NCBI GenBank assembly: GCA_963732905.1
Contig: CAVTBM010000008.1
Coordinates: 682,001-746,000, forward strand
Source: DASQZK01 sp963732905
GTDB lineage: Bacteria > Bacteroidota > Bacteroidia > Bacteroidales > GCA-2748055
Length of the DNA: 64,000 bases
Direction: 5' to 3'
The position numbers and the translations under genes were made by a program. Every line of letters starts with the position of its first letter. Position 1 is the first letter of the stretch. The notes under the pieces are model-generated. The model was given only the letters and a program-made list of their open reading frames with translations, searched no databases and was not told where the DNA came from. Below, one piece after another: positions 35,403 through 45,531 of the stretch.

Positions 35403-38400
35403 ATGGTAAATAAAATCATAAAGTTTTTTCTTGAGAACAAACTTATAACAGGCATTGCGCTGATTACATTTATTGTTTGGGGTATTGCAACAGCGCCCTT
35501 TAACTGGAAAACCGGCATCATTCCCAGGGATCCCGTACCGGTTGATGCCATTCCCGACATTGGGGAAAACCAGCAGATTGTCTATACGGAATGGCCCGGG
35601 CGTTCACCCCAGGATATCGAAGACCAGGTGACTTATCCCCTCACCACAGCCCTGCTTGGTATTCCCGGCGTAAAAACCATCCGGAGCAGCTCCATCTTCG
35701 GCTTATCAAGTATTTATATCATCTTCGACGATAAAATTGAATTCTACTGGAGCCGGACGCGGATCCTTGAAAAACTCAACTCCCTTCCTTCGGGAACACT
35801 TCCGGACGGGATAACTCCTGCCCTGGGCCCCGATGCTACTGCCCTCGGACAGATATACTGGTACACTTTAGAAGGCCGGGATAAATTGGGAAACCCGGCT
35901 GGAGGATGGGACCCTGAAGAACTGCGGACTATCCAGGATTTTTATGTCAGGTACGGTCTTTCTTCAGCCAAAGGGGTATCTGAGGTAGCTTCCATCGGAG
36001 GGTTTGTAAAGGAATACCAGGTCGATATTGATCCGGATGCCATGAAAGCCAACCACGTAAATGTGGCACAGGTTATGAAAGCAGTGAAAAGCAGCAACCT
36101 GGATATCGGGGCACGGACCATTGAATATAATAAGGCGGAATATATGATCAGGGCGCTCGGGTATGTGAAAAGCCTTGACGACATCGAAGAAAGTGTGGTG
36201 GCCGTTCACGATAATGTCCCGGTCAGGGTCAAGGATGTTGCAAAGGTGAACTTTGGCCCGGCCACCCGGCGCGGAGGTCTCGACAAAGGCGGTGCTGAAG
36301 CAGTTGGTGGTGTAGTGGTTGCCCGTTACGGTTCGAACCCCATGGAGACCATCGATAATGTCAAAGACAAAATCAGGGAAATATCGCCTGGTCTTCCTTC
36401 CAAAACACTGGACGACGGCACCGTTTCGAAAGTCACCATCGTACCTTTCTACGACCGTACAGGACTGATCAAAGAGACGCTTGGCACCCTCGAATCAGCT
36501 CTGACGCACGAAATCCTCATCAGTATCATCGTGGTCATCATGCTGGTCCTGAACCTGGGGGCTTCAATCCTGATTTCCAGTCTTCTGCCCATTGGCGTGC
36601 TGATGACTTTCATCGTGATGAGAAAATTCGGCGTGGATGCCAACATCGTGGCTTTATCAGGTATAGCCATTGCTATTGGTGTTATGGTAGATGTGGGAAT
36701 TGTCTTTACGGAAAATATCATCCGGCATCTTGAAATGCCTGCAAATAAAGGGGTACGGGGCAAAAAGCTCACGAATGTCATTTATGAATCAACCACCGAG
36801 GTGGCTTCAGCTATCATGACGGCCCTGGCCACAACCGTCATCAGCTTCCTTCCGGTGTTTGCCATGCAGGCTGCAGAGGGAAAACTCTTCAGGCCGCTGG
36901 CCTTTACCAAAACATTTGCCCTGCTTTCATCACTGGTAATAGGGATCATGATCATTCCGGCCATGGCCAACCTGATCTTCTCGATACGCTTTGATAAAAA
37001 ACATGTGCACAGGATATGGAATGGTACTCTCATCGGAATGGGCCTTGTGCTTTCCATCGTGTTCCGCTCCTGGCTGGCGCTGTCACTGGTTGCCTTTGGG
37101 ATAAACAACCTGCTGGCATACCGCTGGCCTGAGGAGAGAAAGCAATTTCCAAAATATATAAACGTCGCCATCACACTGCTTGTCATCCTCTGGTTTCTCA
37201 CCAACGAATGGATGCCCCTGGGTGCCATGAACAGCCTGACCGCAAACCTTTTATTTGTCGTTGCCATTATCGGCACAGTACTCGGTGTACTGATGACTAT
37301 TGTACATTATTATGCGAATATTCTGAAATGGTGCCTGGGCCATAAATGGCAGTTTCTGAGTATCCCGGTTATCGTGATTTTCATAGGCATGATGGCATGG
37401 CAGGGTACCCACACGATATTCGGATTCCTCCCCGCCTCGTTTAAAGGGACAAGAGTATGGACCGCCATGGACAAATCATTCCCGGGTGTGGGAAAAGAAT
37501 TCATGCCGGCCCTGAATGAAGGATCCTTCCTGCTTATGCCGACAACCATGCCCCATTCAGGGATTGCAGAGAACACTGAGGTGATCAGGTCGGTGGATAA
37601 AAGAGTGAACGCCATTCCGGAAGTGGAAAGTGTTGTTGGTAAATGGGGCCGGGTGAACTCAGCCCTGGACCCTGCACCCATCTCCATGTTCGAAAATATT
37701 ATTAATTACAGGCCGGAATACATGCTTGATGAAGATGGCAACCGGCTTCGATTTAAAGTCAACCGCAGCGGGGCATACATCCTTAAGGACGGGACAACCT
37801 ATGATCCGGCAAAAGATTCCTGGCGTACAGTTGAAAAGGATGAACTGCTGCCCGACAAACATGGTGAATACTTCAGGCAGTGGCGGACGAAGATCAAAAC
37901 CCCCGATGATATCTGGAAAGAGATTGTCGGTGCTTCGACCTATCCAGGCCTGACTTCGGCTCCGAAGCTTCAGCCTATCCAGACCAGGCTGGTCATGCTT
38001 CAGACCGGGATGCGGGCCCCCATGGGTATCAAGGTCTTCGGTCCCGACCTGGAGACCATAGAAAAAGTCGGATTCGAGCTCGAGAATGATCTGAAACAGG
38101 TCCCTTCTATCGAACCGGCATCGGTTTTTGCCGACCGTGTCGTCGGAAAACCATACCTGGAGATTCATATCGACCGCCGGAAAATCTCACGATATGGGCT
38201 CACCATTAGTGACATGCAGTCCTATCTAAGCGGGGCAATAGGTGGAATGCCGCTCACCACTACCGTTGAGGGACGTGAGCGCTTCCCTGTAAGGGTCAGG
38301 TATGCCCGTGAATTCCGCGACAACCCGGAAGACCTGAAGAAAGTGCTGATCCCGACCCCTTCGGGTGCACAGGTCCCGCTCGAAGAGCTGGCAACGATCA

Positions 38401-39224
38401 CCTATACCCGAGGCCCCCAGATGATTAAAAGTGAAGACACTTTCCTGGTAGGTTATGTGATCTTTGATAAGAAAGAGGGGCATGCAGAAGTAGATGTCGT
38501 TCATGATGCTCAGAAATTCCTTGACAGTAAAATTGCATCGGGTGAATTTGTAGTACCGGCAGGTGTGAGTTATAAATTTACCGGCAATTATGAGAACCAG
38601 GTAAGGGCTACAAAGCGCCTATCCATGGTTGTACCGGTATCACTGCTTCTCATCTTCCTGATCCTGTATTTCCAGTTCAAGTCGGTCACCACTTCGGCCA
38701 TGGTCTTTTCCGGCATCTTTGTCGCTTTTGCCGGGGGATTTATCATGTTGTGGCTCTATGGCCAGGGATGGTTTATGAATTTTTCCGTTGGCGGCATCAA
38801 CATGCGCCACCTTTTCCAGATGCATATCATAAACCTCAGCGTGGCTGTTTGGGTCGGGTTTATTGCCCTGTTCGGCATCGCCACGGATGACGGTGTCATT
38901 ATGGGAACCTACTTAATGCAGGTCTTTGACAGGGAAAAGCCCGGAACCGTGCAGCAAGTGAGAGATGCCGTACTCCAGGCCGGAAGCCAGAGAGTACGTC
39001 CCGCAATGATGACCGCTGCTGTTGCCATCATTGCCCTGATCCCTGTCCTTTCATCAACAGGTAAGGGCTCCGATATCCTGGTTCCCATGGCTATCCCCAG
39101 CTTCGGCGGCATGCTCATCCAGGTAATGACCATGTTTGTGGTACCGGTACTGTACAGTATGTGGCAGGAAGGGAAAGTAAAAAGAAACCGACTAAACATT
39201 CATTCAACTGAAAACGAATCGTAA
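35403..39224 (+). CDS. CusA/CzcA family heavy-metal efflux RND transporter
   Basis: The 1273-residue inner-membrane pump has the RND layout: first span near residues 12-30, the porter segment DAIPDIGENQQIVYTEWPGRSPQDIEDQVTYPL typical of the heavy-metal (HME) branch, spans 4-6 with ALSGIAIAIGVMVDVGIVFTENIIRH (proton-relay Asp), and the second half ending FGIATDDGVIMGTYLMQVF. Methionine pairs in the porter domain (EFMPALNEGSFLLMPTTMPHS) fit Cu(I)/Ag(I) rather than Zn. It is about 200 residues longer than CusA, mostly from extra spans near residues 530-680. It overlaps the TolC gene by one base. Confidence 0.93.
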   Translation: MVNKIIKFFLENKLITGIALITFIVWGIATAPFNWKTGIIPRDPVPVDAIPDIGENQQIVYTEWPGRSPQDIEDQVTYPLTTALLGIPGVKTIRSSSIFGLSSIYIIFDDKIEFYWSRTRILEKLNSLPSGTLPDGITPALGPDATALGQIYWYTLEGRDKLGNPAGGWDPEELRTIQDFYVRYGLSSAKGVSEVASIGGFVKEYQVDIDPDAMKANHVNVAQVMKAVKSSNLDIGARTIEYNKAEYMIRALGYVKSLDDIEESVVAVHDNVPVRVKDVAKVNFGPATRRGGLDKGGAEAVGGVVVARYGSNPMETIDNVKDKIREISPGLPSKTLDDGTVSKVTIVPFYDRTGLIKETLGTLESALTHEILISIIVVIMLVLNLGASILISSLLPIGVLMTFIVMRKFGVDANIVALSGIAIAIGVMVDVGIVFTENIIRHLEMPANKGVRGKKLTNVIYESTTEVASAIMTALATTVISFLPVFAMQAAEGKLFRPLAFTKTFALLSSLVIGIMIIPAMANLIFSIRFDKKHVHRIWNGTLIGMGLVLSIVFRSWLALSLVAFGINNLLAYRWPEERKQFPKYINVAITLLVILWFLTNEWMPLGAMNSLTANLLFVVAIIGTVLGVLMTIVHYYANILKWCLGHKWQFLSIPVIVIFIGMMAWQGTHTIFGFLPASFKGTRVWTAMDKSFPGVGKEFMPALNEGSFLLMPTTMPHSGIAENTEVIRSVDKRVNAIPEVESVVGKWGRVNSALDPAPISMFENIINYRPEYMLDEDGNRLRFKVNRSGAYILKDGTTYDPAKDSWRTVEKDELLPDKHGEYFRQWRTKIKTPDDIWKEIVGASTYPGLTSAPKLQPIQTRLVMLQTGMRAPMGIKVFGPDLETIEKVGFELENDLKQVPSIEPASVFADRVVGKPYLEIHIDRRKISRYGLTISDMQSYLSGAIGGMPLTTTVEGRERFPVRVRYAREFRDNPEDLKKVLIPTPSGAQVPLEELATITYTRGPQMIKSEDTFLVGYVIFDKKEGHAEVDVVHDAQKFLDSKIASGEFVVPAGVSYKFTGNYENQVRATKRLSMVVPVSLLLIFLILYFQFKSVTTSAMVFSGIFVAFAGGFIMLWLYGQGWFMNFSVGGINMRHLFQMHIINLSVAVWVGFIALFGIATDDGVIMGTYLMQVFDREKPGTVQQVRDAVLQAGSQRVRPAMMTAAVAIIALIPVLSSTGKGSDILVPMAIPSFGGMLIQVMTMFVVPVLYSMWQEGKVKRNRLNIHSTENES

Positions 39225-40471
39225 TGAAACATTATCCTATTATAGTCCTGATGATTTTGCTGGCGCCTTTTACCGCCCTGAAAGCTCAGGACCAGGAGCT
39301 GGCCACCTACCTGATTAAAGCAGCAGATAATAATCCGGGACTGCAGGCTGCATTCAGCGAATACCATGCTGCACTCGAAAAAATACCCCAGGTGGGGGCC
39401 CTGCCCGATCCGCAGGTTATGTTCGGCTACATGATCGAACCTGTAGAAACACGTCTGGGTCCGCAGAGAGCCAGAATAAGCGCCAGCCAGATGTTTCCCT
39501 GGTTCGGCACCCTGAAAGCCAGGAAAGATGTGGCATCCTCAATGGCAGAGGCCAAACTGGAAAGTTTCGAACAGGCGAAATCACAACTTTTCTACGATGT
39601 CAGATCAACCTGGTATAACCTTTTTGTAGTAAAAAAAGCCATTGACCGTACAACGGAAAACATCGCCATCCTGAATTCCTTCCATCAGATCGCACTGGCG
39701 AAAATCTCTGCCGGCCTGACGTCATCACTTGACGAAATGCGCCTGCAGATGGAGATCGGAGACATGGAAAACCAGCTCGCTCTGTTGCGTGACAATGAAC
39801 GCACCCTGAAGGTCATGTTCAATAATCTTTTGAATGCCGGTCCTGATTCTCCGGTCAGCACTCCCGATACATTATATGCCGATACACTGGATATGACACC
39901 GGCGGAGACCTGGGACAGCATCTCAGTGCAGAACCACCAGATAAAACAGCTCGATCATCTCATCGACTCATGGGACAAACAGGAACTGGCCGCACAAAAG
40001 GCCGGAAAACCCTCATTCACTCTGGGATTTGAATATATCGTCATCGGTCAGACCAGTAGTTCTATGGCCGGAAGTGACAACGGCAGAGATGCTTTTACGT
40101 TTCCGACCGTCGGTATCATTGTGCCACTTTACAGGAAAAAATATGAAGCAATGGTGCGTGAAGCCGGGTATAACATGGAAGCAGCCCAATTACGGAAACA
40201 GGATAAAGTGAATACACTGAATACCATTTTTGAACAGGTTCAGAGAGATTACCGTGATGCCGTCCGCCGGATAAGCCTTTATGAAAACCAGTTATCGCTG
40301 GCGGAACATTCACTGAAGATTCTCGAATCGGATTACAGCACCGGAGGAAAAAATTTCGAAGAAGTGCTCCGTATGGAGCGCAAGGTCTTGAAATATGCTC
40401 TGGAACTCGATAAGGCCAGGGCTGACCGCAATGCCTCCGCAGCTTTTGTAACATTTTTAACAGGCAAATAA
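39224..40471 (+). CDS. TolC family outer membrane efflux protein
   Basis: The 415-residue protein has a signal peptide (IVLMILLAPFTALKA) and two TolC-type halves, each with long helices and heptad-like repeats: NNPGLQAAFSEYHAALEKIPQVGALPDPQVMFGYMIEP and SAQLF/KSQLFYDVRSTWYNLFVV, then YNMEAAQLRKQDKVNTLNTIFEQVQRDYRDAVRRI. PQVGALPDPQ is characteristic of metal-efflux outer-membrane channels. Its ATG overlaps the pump stop codon (TAATG) and the adaptor starts 9 bases after it, so the three form one efflux system. Confidence 0.9.
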   Translation: MKHYPIIVLMILLAPFTALKAQDQELATYLIKAADNNPGLQAAFSEYHAALEKIPQVGALPDPQVMFGYMIEPVETRLGPQRARISASQMFPWFGTLKARKDVASSMAEAKLESFEQAKSQLFYDVRSTWYNLFVVKKAIDRTTENIAILNSFHQIALAKISAGLTSSLDEMRLQMEIGDMENQLALLRDNERTLKVMFNNLLNAGPDSPVSTPDTLYADTLDMTPAETWDSISVQNHQIKQLDHLIDSWDKQELAAQKAGKPSFTLGFEYIVIGQTSSSMAGSDNGRDAFTFPTVGIIVPLYRKKYEAMVREAGYNMEAAQLRKQDKVNTLNTIFEQVQRDYRDAVRRISLYENQLSLAEHSLKILESDYSTGGKNFEEVLRMERKVLKYALELDKARADRNASAAFVTFLTGK

Positions 40472-40480
40472 TTCACACCA

Positions 40481-42304
40481 ATGAAGACAAAGACCACCAT
40501 AAATAAAAAGAATATCCGGAACATAGCCATCGCTGTGGTAGCCGGACTTATACTTGGATTTGCATTTTTCCACAACGGTGAAAAGAAATCCGTCAGTGAG
40601 ACACACCTGGAAACAGCTCACGAAAAACAGACACAGATCTGGACTTGCTCCATGCATCCCCAGGTGAGACTTGATCACCCGGGACAATGTCCGATATGCG
40701 GTATGGATCTGATCCCGCTGGAACAACTTGAGAAAAGCGAAGCCTCCTTCCCCAACAGTATACCGATGAGTGAAGAGGCCATGAAACTGGCGGATATCAG
40801 GACTGCCACGGTCAAAAAAGCCTGGCCGGTGAAGAATGTACGTCTTCTGGGAAAGGTTAAACCCGACGAACGTAACATTGTGGAACTGACGGCCCGCTTT
40901 GGGGGAAGGCTTGAAAAGCTGTTTGTGAATTTCACAGGCCAGCAGGTTAGAAAAGGCGAAAGACTGGCCGTGATCTATTCGCCGGAACTCATCAGTGCCC
41001 AGAAGGAATTAATACTGGCTTATGCGAACAGGGAATCAAATCCCTCTCTTTTCCAGGCAGCCAAAAATAAACTGCTTCTCTGGGATATAAACGAAAGCCA
41101 GATCCGTACTATCGAAGAGAAAGGCACGCCCCAAAATTATTTCGACGTCCTCTCCCCCGTTTCCGGAACCGTAACGATGCGGCATGTTGCCATGGGTGAT
41201 TATGTAAAAACAGGATCGCCCCTTTTTCAGGTGATTAACCTTGACCAGGTATGGGTCATGTTTGAAGCCTATGAAACCGATTTACCCTGGCTGCATATGA
41301 ACGATCCGGTAACCTTTACGGTCCATTCCCTTCCCGGTGAAGAATATAAGGGGAAGATCTCATTCATCGACCCGGTACTCGATCCCCAGACCCGTATTGC
41401 CCGGGTCAGGGTAGCCATTTCCAACCCCGATGCCAGGCTCAAACCGGAGATGTTTGCTGACGGGATTGTCCAATCAACCCTGGCAGGAAAGGGTGAACAG
41501 ATCCTGATCCCTAAAACCGCATTGCTCTGGACAGGAAAACGGTCGGTCGTTTATATAAAAATTCCAGGCACAGACGAACCCAGGTTTGAATTCCGGGAGA
41601 TCACCATTGGCCCTGAAGCTGGTGATAATTATGTGGTTGAAAAGGGGTTGAAGGAAGGTGAAGAAATTGCTGTGAACGGGGTCTTCAGCATCGATGCTTC
41701 TGCACAGCTGTCAGGAACAGTCAGTATGATGAACCCGGCAGGCGACAGTGTTTCAGGCGGACCTCAGCATAGCAAAATGGATATGGGGAGCCTGCAGGAT
41801 CAACATGTAGTTACACCTGAAAATGCTTCCGAAAATCAGGAACAGCCACAGAAAGTGAGCGCCGAATTCACTGGTCAACTCACTAACGTTTATCTTGCCT
41901 ACCTGAAAATGAAAGACGACTTCGTAGCCTCAGATCCGGTAAAAGTTAAAGGTGCGGCATCCACTGTTGCTTCAAACCTTAAAAAGGTTAACATGGAACT
42001 GCTGAAAGGTGCACAACACTTGAACTGGATGGATTATCTGAAAACCATCGACTCCGGAATAAAGGGTATCATGGAAAGTGATAAAATCGAAACTCAGAGA
42101 AAATCACTTGCCGGTGTCAGCCATGGCATGTACGAGGCGGTAAAAGCATTCGGACTGAATAATGAAAAAGCTTATTACCAGTACTGCCCCATGGCCTTTA
42201 ACGAGGAGGGTGCTTACTGGCTCAGTGAAAGTTCAGAAATAAGGAACCCCTATTTCGGCGAGGATATGCTAAGTTGCGGTGAGACGAAGGATACGTTGAG
42301 ATAA
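40481..42304 (+). CDS. CusB-type periplasmic adaptor with heavy-metal-binding and DUF3347 domains
   Basis: The 607-residue protein has a membrane anchor (residues 12-30) and then a heavy-metal-binding domain with CSMHPQ..HPGQCPICGMDL (Cys56, Cys70, Cys73). The barrel-sandwich hybrid and beta-barrel follow (about 100-400: LGKVKPDERNIVELTARFGGRLEKL, VSPVSGTV-type VLSPVSGTVTMRHVAMGDYV). A His/Met-containing linker (QHSKMDMGSLQDQHVV) leads to a C-terminal DUF3347 domain (about 450-607) ending with YCPMAFNEEGAYWLS. The C-terminal domain is a further metal-delivery module. The protein links the RND pump to TolC and hands metal to it. Confidence 0.92.
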   Translation: MKTKTTINKKNIRNIAIAVVAGLILGFAFFHNGEKKSVSETHLETAHEKQTQIWTCSMHPQVRLDHPGQCPICGMDLIPLEQLEKSEASFPNSIPMSEEAMKLADIRTATVKKAWPVKNVRLLGKVKPDERNIVELTARFGGRLEKLFVNFTGQQVRKGERLAVIYSPELISAQKELILAYANRESNPSLFQAAKNKLLLWDINESQIRTIEEKGTPQNYFDVLSPVSGTVTMRHVAMGDYVKTGSPLFQVINLDQVWVMFEAYETDLPWLHMNDPVTFTVHSLPGEEYKGKISFIDPVLDPQTRIARVRVAISNPDARLKPEMFADGIVQSTLAGKGEQILIPKTALLWTGKRSVVYIKIPGTDEPRFEFREITIGPEAGDNYVVEKGLKEGEEIAVNGVFSIDASAQLSGTVSMMNPAGDSVSGGPQHSKMDMGSLQDQHVVTPENASENQEQPQKVSAEFTGQLTNVYLAYLKMKDDFVASDPVKVKGAASTVASNLKKVNMELLKGAQHLNWMDYLKTIDSGIKGIMESDKIETQRKSLAGVSHGMYEAVKAFGLNNEKAYYQYCPMAFNEEGAYWLSESSEIRNPYFGEDMLSCGETKDTLR

Positions 42305-42504
42305 AGTTGCCCCGGATTTCAGGCCCGGGGACAGCTTTGGCTGCCCTCAGGGACCGGAAATCGCCCGCTTCGTCTGCTCCTTTCGGATTTGCTCAAACGA
42401 GCCGGTTAAAGAAATGGAAGAGTTGAGAAAAATAAGAACATGATTGAATACGAATATTTGAAACCAACTTAAAGACAATGTTAAACCATTAAAATCAAAA
42501 TGTT

Positions 42505-42850
42505 ATGAGAAAGAAAATGATCAGCATGTTTATCGCGTTCCTGTTCAGCGGGGCGTTGATGTACGGACAGTCGGGCACGGAAAGCTTCAAGGTTTGGGGC
42601 AAGTGCGGGATGTGTGAGACGAGGATTGAAAAAGCGGCGAAAACGGTTCCTGGCGTTAGCTCCGCAGAATGGAATAAAGACACCAAAATACTGAAGTCAG
42701 TGACCTATGATCAAAGCAAGACGGATCTGAAAAACAGATTGAGATGGCAATTGCAAAGTCGGCCATGATACTCCTGATTTCAGGGCAGATGATAAGGTCT
42801 ATGAAAATTTTCCTTCCTGCTGTCACTATGCACGTAAGCCCAAAAGCTGA
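42505..42850 (+). pseudogene. Exported HMA-domain metal-binding protein, two frameshifts
   Basis: The first frame gives a signal peptide (MISMFIAFLFSGALMYG) and an HMA domain FKVWGKCGMCETRIEKAAKTVPGV with the metal-binding CxxC. It then runs off at residue 87. Restoring one A in the run 42730-42734 and one A in 42755-42757 brings back the expected tail DLKKQIEMAIAKVGHDTP, then DFRADDKVYENFPSCCHYAR, ending at TGA 42848-42850. The repaired protein of about 115 residues matches the small HMA proteins that accompany Bacteroidota Cus loci (HMA domain plus CCHY). It is 200 bases after the adaptor gene. Both lesions are in A runs, so sequence error is as likely as decay. Confidence 0.8.
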
Positions 42851-42905
42851 GTTCAAAGGGCAGGGAGAAGAGAAGTAAAGCGGTGAGCTGTATCCGGGAA
42901 AAGTA

Positions 42906-43550
42906 TTAATTACCCAGATTGTACTTCAATCCGAGTTGCATCTCCAGAAATCTTAAATCCCCTGTGAAAACAGTGGCAAAACCCTTCTTGTTATAGTCTT
43001 TCCCCACAAGGAATTCCGGCCGTACCGTAATACAGAGTGATAACCGGTCAATGAAAATTTGTTTTAATTCAAATTTTGAGATCAGACCAAACCCCAGATC
43101 TCCGGCCGTTTCATTGTCCCTGGTAAAATAAATCAAGTCTGAGTTTTCATCCACATACTCATGAACTTTATCATACCCCCATAACCAATTGTATGAAATT
43201 TCAGGGCCTATGCCAATCGAATATAGCTCATTATCTTTTATGAGTTGCTGGATATTTATTCTGACAGATATACGCTTCGAATATGAATTAATCCTGTCCA
43301 CAGCATGAAAACGGGGGTCTGCGTCATTGTAGGGAATCACTGTAAATTTTGAGTTGCTAAAGTTAAAATGCGTTCCTATACCCAATATGCTCTTATGTCC
43401 GATCGATTGCTGAAATTGAAGACCGGTCCCGGATGCGTTCTGAAATCTGTCCTCTGAAGATGTATTTATTGAAGCAGATAATTCCATTGTCTGACCAAAG
43501 GCGGAAAGATTTAGCAGGATAAAGAGCAATGGTAAGATTAGTTTTTTCAT
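42906..43550 (-). CDS. Predicted outer-membrane beta-barrel protein
   Basis: The 214-residue protein has a signal peptide (LILPLLFILLNLSAFG) and alternating beta-strands, ending with a typical barrel strand RFLEMQLGLKYNLGN with an aromatic near the end. I recognise no named family; it resembles small 8-stranded porin-family or OmpW-like proteins in layout. It is transcribed toward the HMA gene and has no operon partner. The nearby genes give no hint of its cargo. Confidence 0.65.
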   Translation of the reverse strand: MKKLILPLLFILLNLSAFGQTMELSASINTSSEDRFQNASGTGLQFQQSIGHKSILGIGTHFNFSNSKFTVIPYNDADPRFHAVDRINSYSKRISVRINIQQLIKDNELYSIGIGPEISYNWLWGYDKVHEYVDENSDLIYFTRDNETAGDLGFGLISKFELKQIFIDRLSLCITVRPEFLVGKDYNKKGFATVFTGDLRFLEMQLGLKYNLGN

Positions 43551-43990
43551 TTAGTTGAATTGTTGGCGAATATTTTATAAAATTTTAATTATGAAATAAA
43601 TATACAATTAACCTTACATAAATATTACATAGAACCGGCAAATTCAAAATTGACTTTGATGCTGAGGAAAAATTCATGATCACCGGTTTCATGGCAGAAC
43701 TGAGATATACACTGCAGTAGTTTAAAAACCAGAGTAATATACTTATAAACCCGTCAGGGTTGACTTGTAACGGTGACCCTTCAAAGAAATAGTTACCTCT
43801 TTGCATTTGGAAGAACTCATCGAGGGAAAGCTTAGGCTATTCCTTTTGCAAGAGTCTGCTTTGACCTTCCGTTTCCCTTCTTCAGATTCTCATCCCCGCA
43901 ATTCTTTCTTTCCCCCGATCCGATCTTTTCATCTTCTTATACTGTTAGTAATATAGAATTTAAAGAGTCATATCATTAAAAAAACATACT
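43551..43990. other. Intergenic region with a short coding-like fragment
   Basis: The 440 bases contain no confident gene. On the plus strand a run ending in TAG at about 43717 reads GKFKIDFDAEEKFMITGFM and on to AELRYTLQ; it looks like the C-terminus of a protein but has stops just upstream and no start. A 73-codon minus-strand open frame (43585-43806) shows no similarity. The last 60 bases before the aldolase gene are AT-rich and probably hold its promoter. Confidence 0.3.
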
Positions 43991-45065
43991 ATGAGCACAA
44001 CAGCCGAACATACCATCGACGATATCAGAAATTATCTTGGAAAGGAAGCAGATTCGCTACTGAATCATGAATGTAAAACCCTCAGCCGGGAATATTTTCA
44101 TTTGCCCGGAAAAGATGTGATTGAGAAGGTTTTCATCCCCAGCGACCGTAATGTGCGTACACTCCAGAGTCTTGCTTCCATCTATAATCACGGACGTCTG
44201 GGAGGCACAGGATATCTTTCAATCCTGTCTGTGGACCAGGGCATTGAAACACCGGGGCAGTGCTTTTACGCCAAACCCTGAATATTTCGACCCGGAGAAT
44301 ATCATCCGCCTTGCCATTAACGGTGGCTGCAATGCTGTAGCAACTACTTTCGGCGGACTCAGCCTGTACGCCCGACGATACGCCCATCGCATCCCCTTCA
44401 TCGTGAAAATGAATCATAACGAGCTTCTCACCTTCCCAAACCACTACGACCAGATCATGTTCGGTACGGTTGAAGAAGCCTGGAATCTGGGAGCGAAAGC
44501 CGTTGGGGCTACCATCTATTTCGGATCGGAGGAATCTGACCGGCAGATCATTGAAGTTTCGGAAGCTTTTGAACAGGCCCATGAACTGGGAATGGCCACA
44601 ATCCTTTGGTGCTATACACGTAACAGCGCCTTTAAGCATGAGGGAACCGATTACCATACCTCGGCCGACCTTACCGGTCAGGCCAATCACCTGGGAGTTA
44701 CCATCAAGGCCGACCTGATCAAGCAGAAGCTCCCCACCACAAACGGCGGATTCAAGGTCCTCAAATTCGGAAAGACCGATCCGGAAATGTACTCCAAACT
44801 GTCGTCGGATCATCCCATCGACCTGTGCCGGTACCAGGTTATGAACTGCTACCTCGGAAAAATCGGGCTGATCAATTCCGGCGGGGCTTCGGAAGGTGCC
44901 TCCGATTTTAACGATGTTGTCCGGACAGCCGTTATCAACAAAAGAGCCGGGGGAACCGGCCTCATCTCGGGAAGGAAGGCTTTCCAGAGGCCTATGAAGG
45001 AAGGTGTCGAACTGCTGAACCTTATCCAGGATGTGTATATGAATGAAGAAGTCACTGTGGCCTGA
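43991..45065 (+). pseudogene. Class I fructose-bisphosphate aldolase (DhnA/FbaB type), one frameshift
   Basis: Residues 1-85 are in the first frame (ending LSILSVDQGIE) and the rest in the next frame (HRGSAFTPNPEYFDPENI onward). The junction is the AAA at 44247-44249; removing one A joins the parts into a protein of about 357 residues that matches the archaeal-type class I aldolases such as E. coli FbaB. The Schiff-base lysine region is PFIVKMNHNELL, and the phosphate-binding end is INSGGASEGASDFNDVV. It cleaves fructose-1,6-bisphosphate. A working gene would be a central enzyme, so a base error at the AAA is the simplest explanation. The gene is not in an operon. Confidence 0.82.
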
Positions 45066-45105
45066 GAACGGTCAGTGATTGAAAATTTCAAACAGGCAAT
45101 CAATA

Positions 45106-45439
45106 TCAGGCCTTCAAGCCCTTCCACAAACAAAAACCGTCGTGATACTTGGTGGTCAGGATGACGTATTTCATCCCTGCGTCTTTGGCCAGTTTCACCC
45201 ATGCATCCACATTAATATTCACCGGATCGAACTGTTTATAGATACAGTCATATTCCTCATCAGGTATTACCCTGCCTCTCTGCCAAATAATTTCAGTGCT
45301 TTTCAGGTCTGCGACCCCAAGTGAATTAACATACAGAACCGGGCTTCTTCCCACCACTGAAGCTTACTTTGAAATGCATCGCTTCTGTGACTGTAGGAGA
45401 AAATGGCGATACAGAAGAGTACTAAAATGATATCCGGTC
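45106..45439 (-). pseudogene. Alpha-L-fucosidase (GH29) N-terminal remnant
   Basis: Two minus-strand frames together give a signal-like start (IILVLFCIAIFSYSH), then KLQWWEEARFCMLIHLG and, after a frameshift at the CCCC of 45315-45318, VADLKSTEIIWQRGRVIPDE and DAGMKYVILTTKYHDGFCLW. These are GH29 landmarks (WW..ARFGMFIHWG and GMKY..LTTKHHDGF). The coding stretch stops after about 110 residues of a family that is 450-600 long, and the catalytic aspartate is absent. Substitutions such as FCMLIHLG for FGMFIHWG add to the evidence of decay. It cannot be functional. Confidence 0.82.
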
Positions 45440-45531
45440 TATCTGTAGTGTAAAGATTTTATTTATGGCTCCTGTCGTTCAGAATATGACCCATGATAAT
45501 GCCGATTTTTTGCAGCGGATATGGCTGATCA

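Noticed and set aside
36449..38168. Long minus-strand open frames inside the RND pump gene (up to 169 codons)
   Set aside because: They lie entirely antisense to a well-supported gene, show no similarity and reflect codon bias of the plus strand.
42305..42345. CCCCGG...CCGGGG hairpin after the CusB gene as terminator
   Set aside because: The stem is only 6 bp and there is no T tract; the HMA gene downstream probably belongs to the same system.
43585..43806. 73-codon minus-strand open frame
   Set aside because: No similarity, no ribosome binding site and low-complexity hydrophobic composition.
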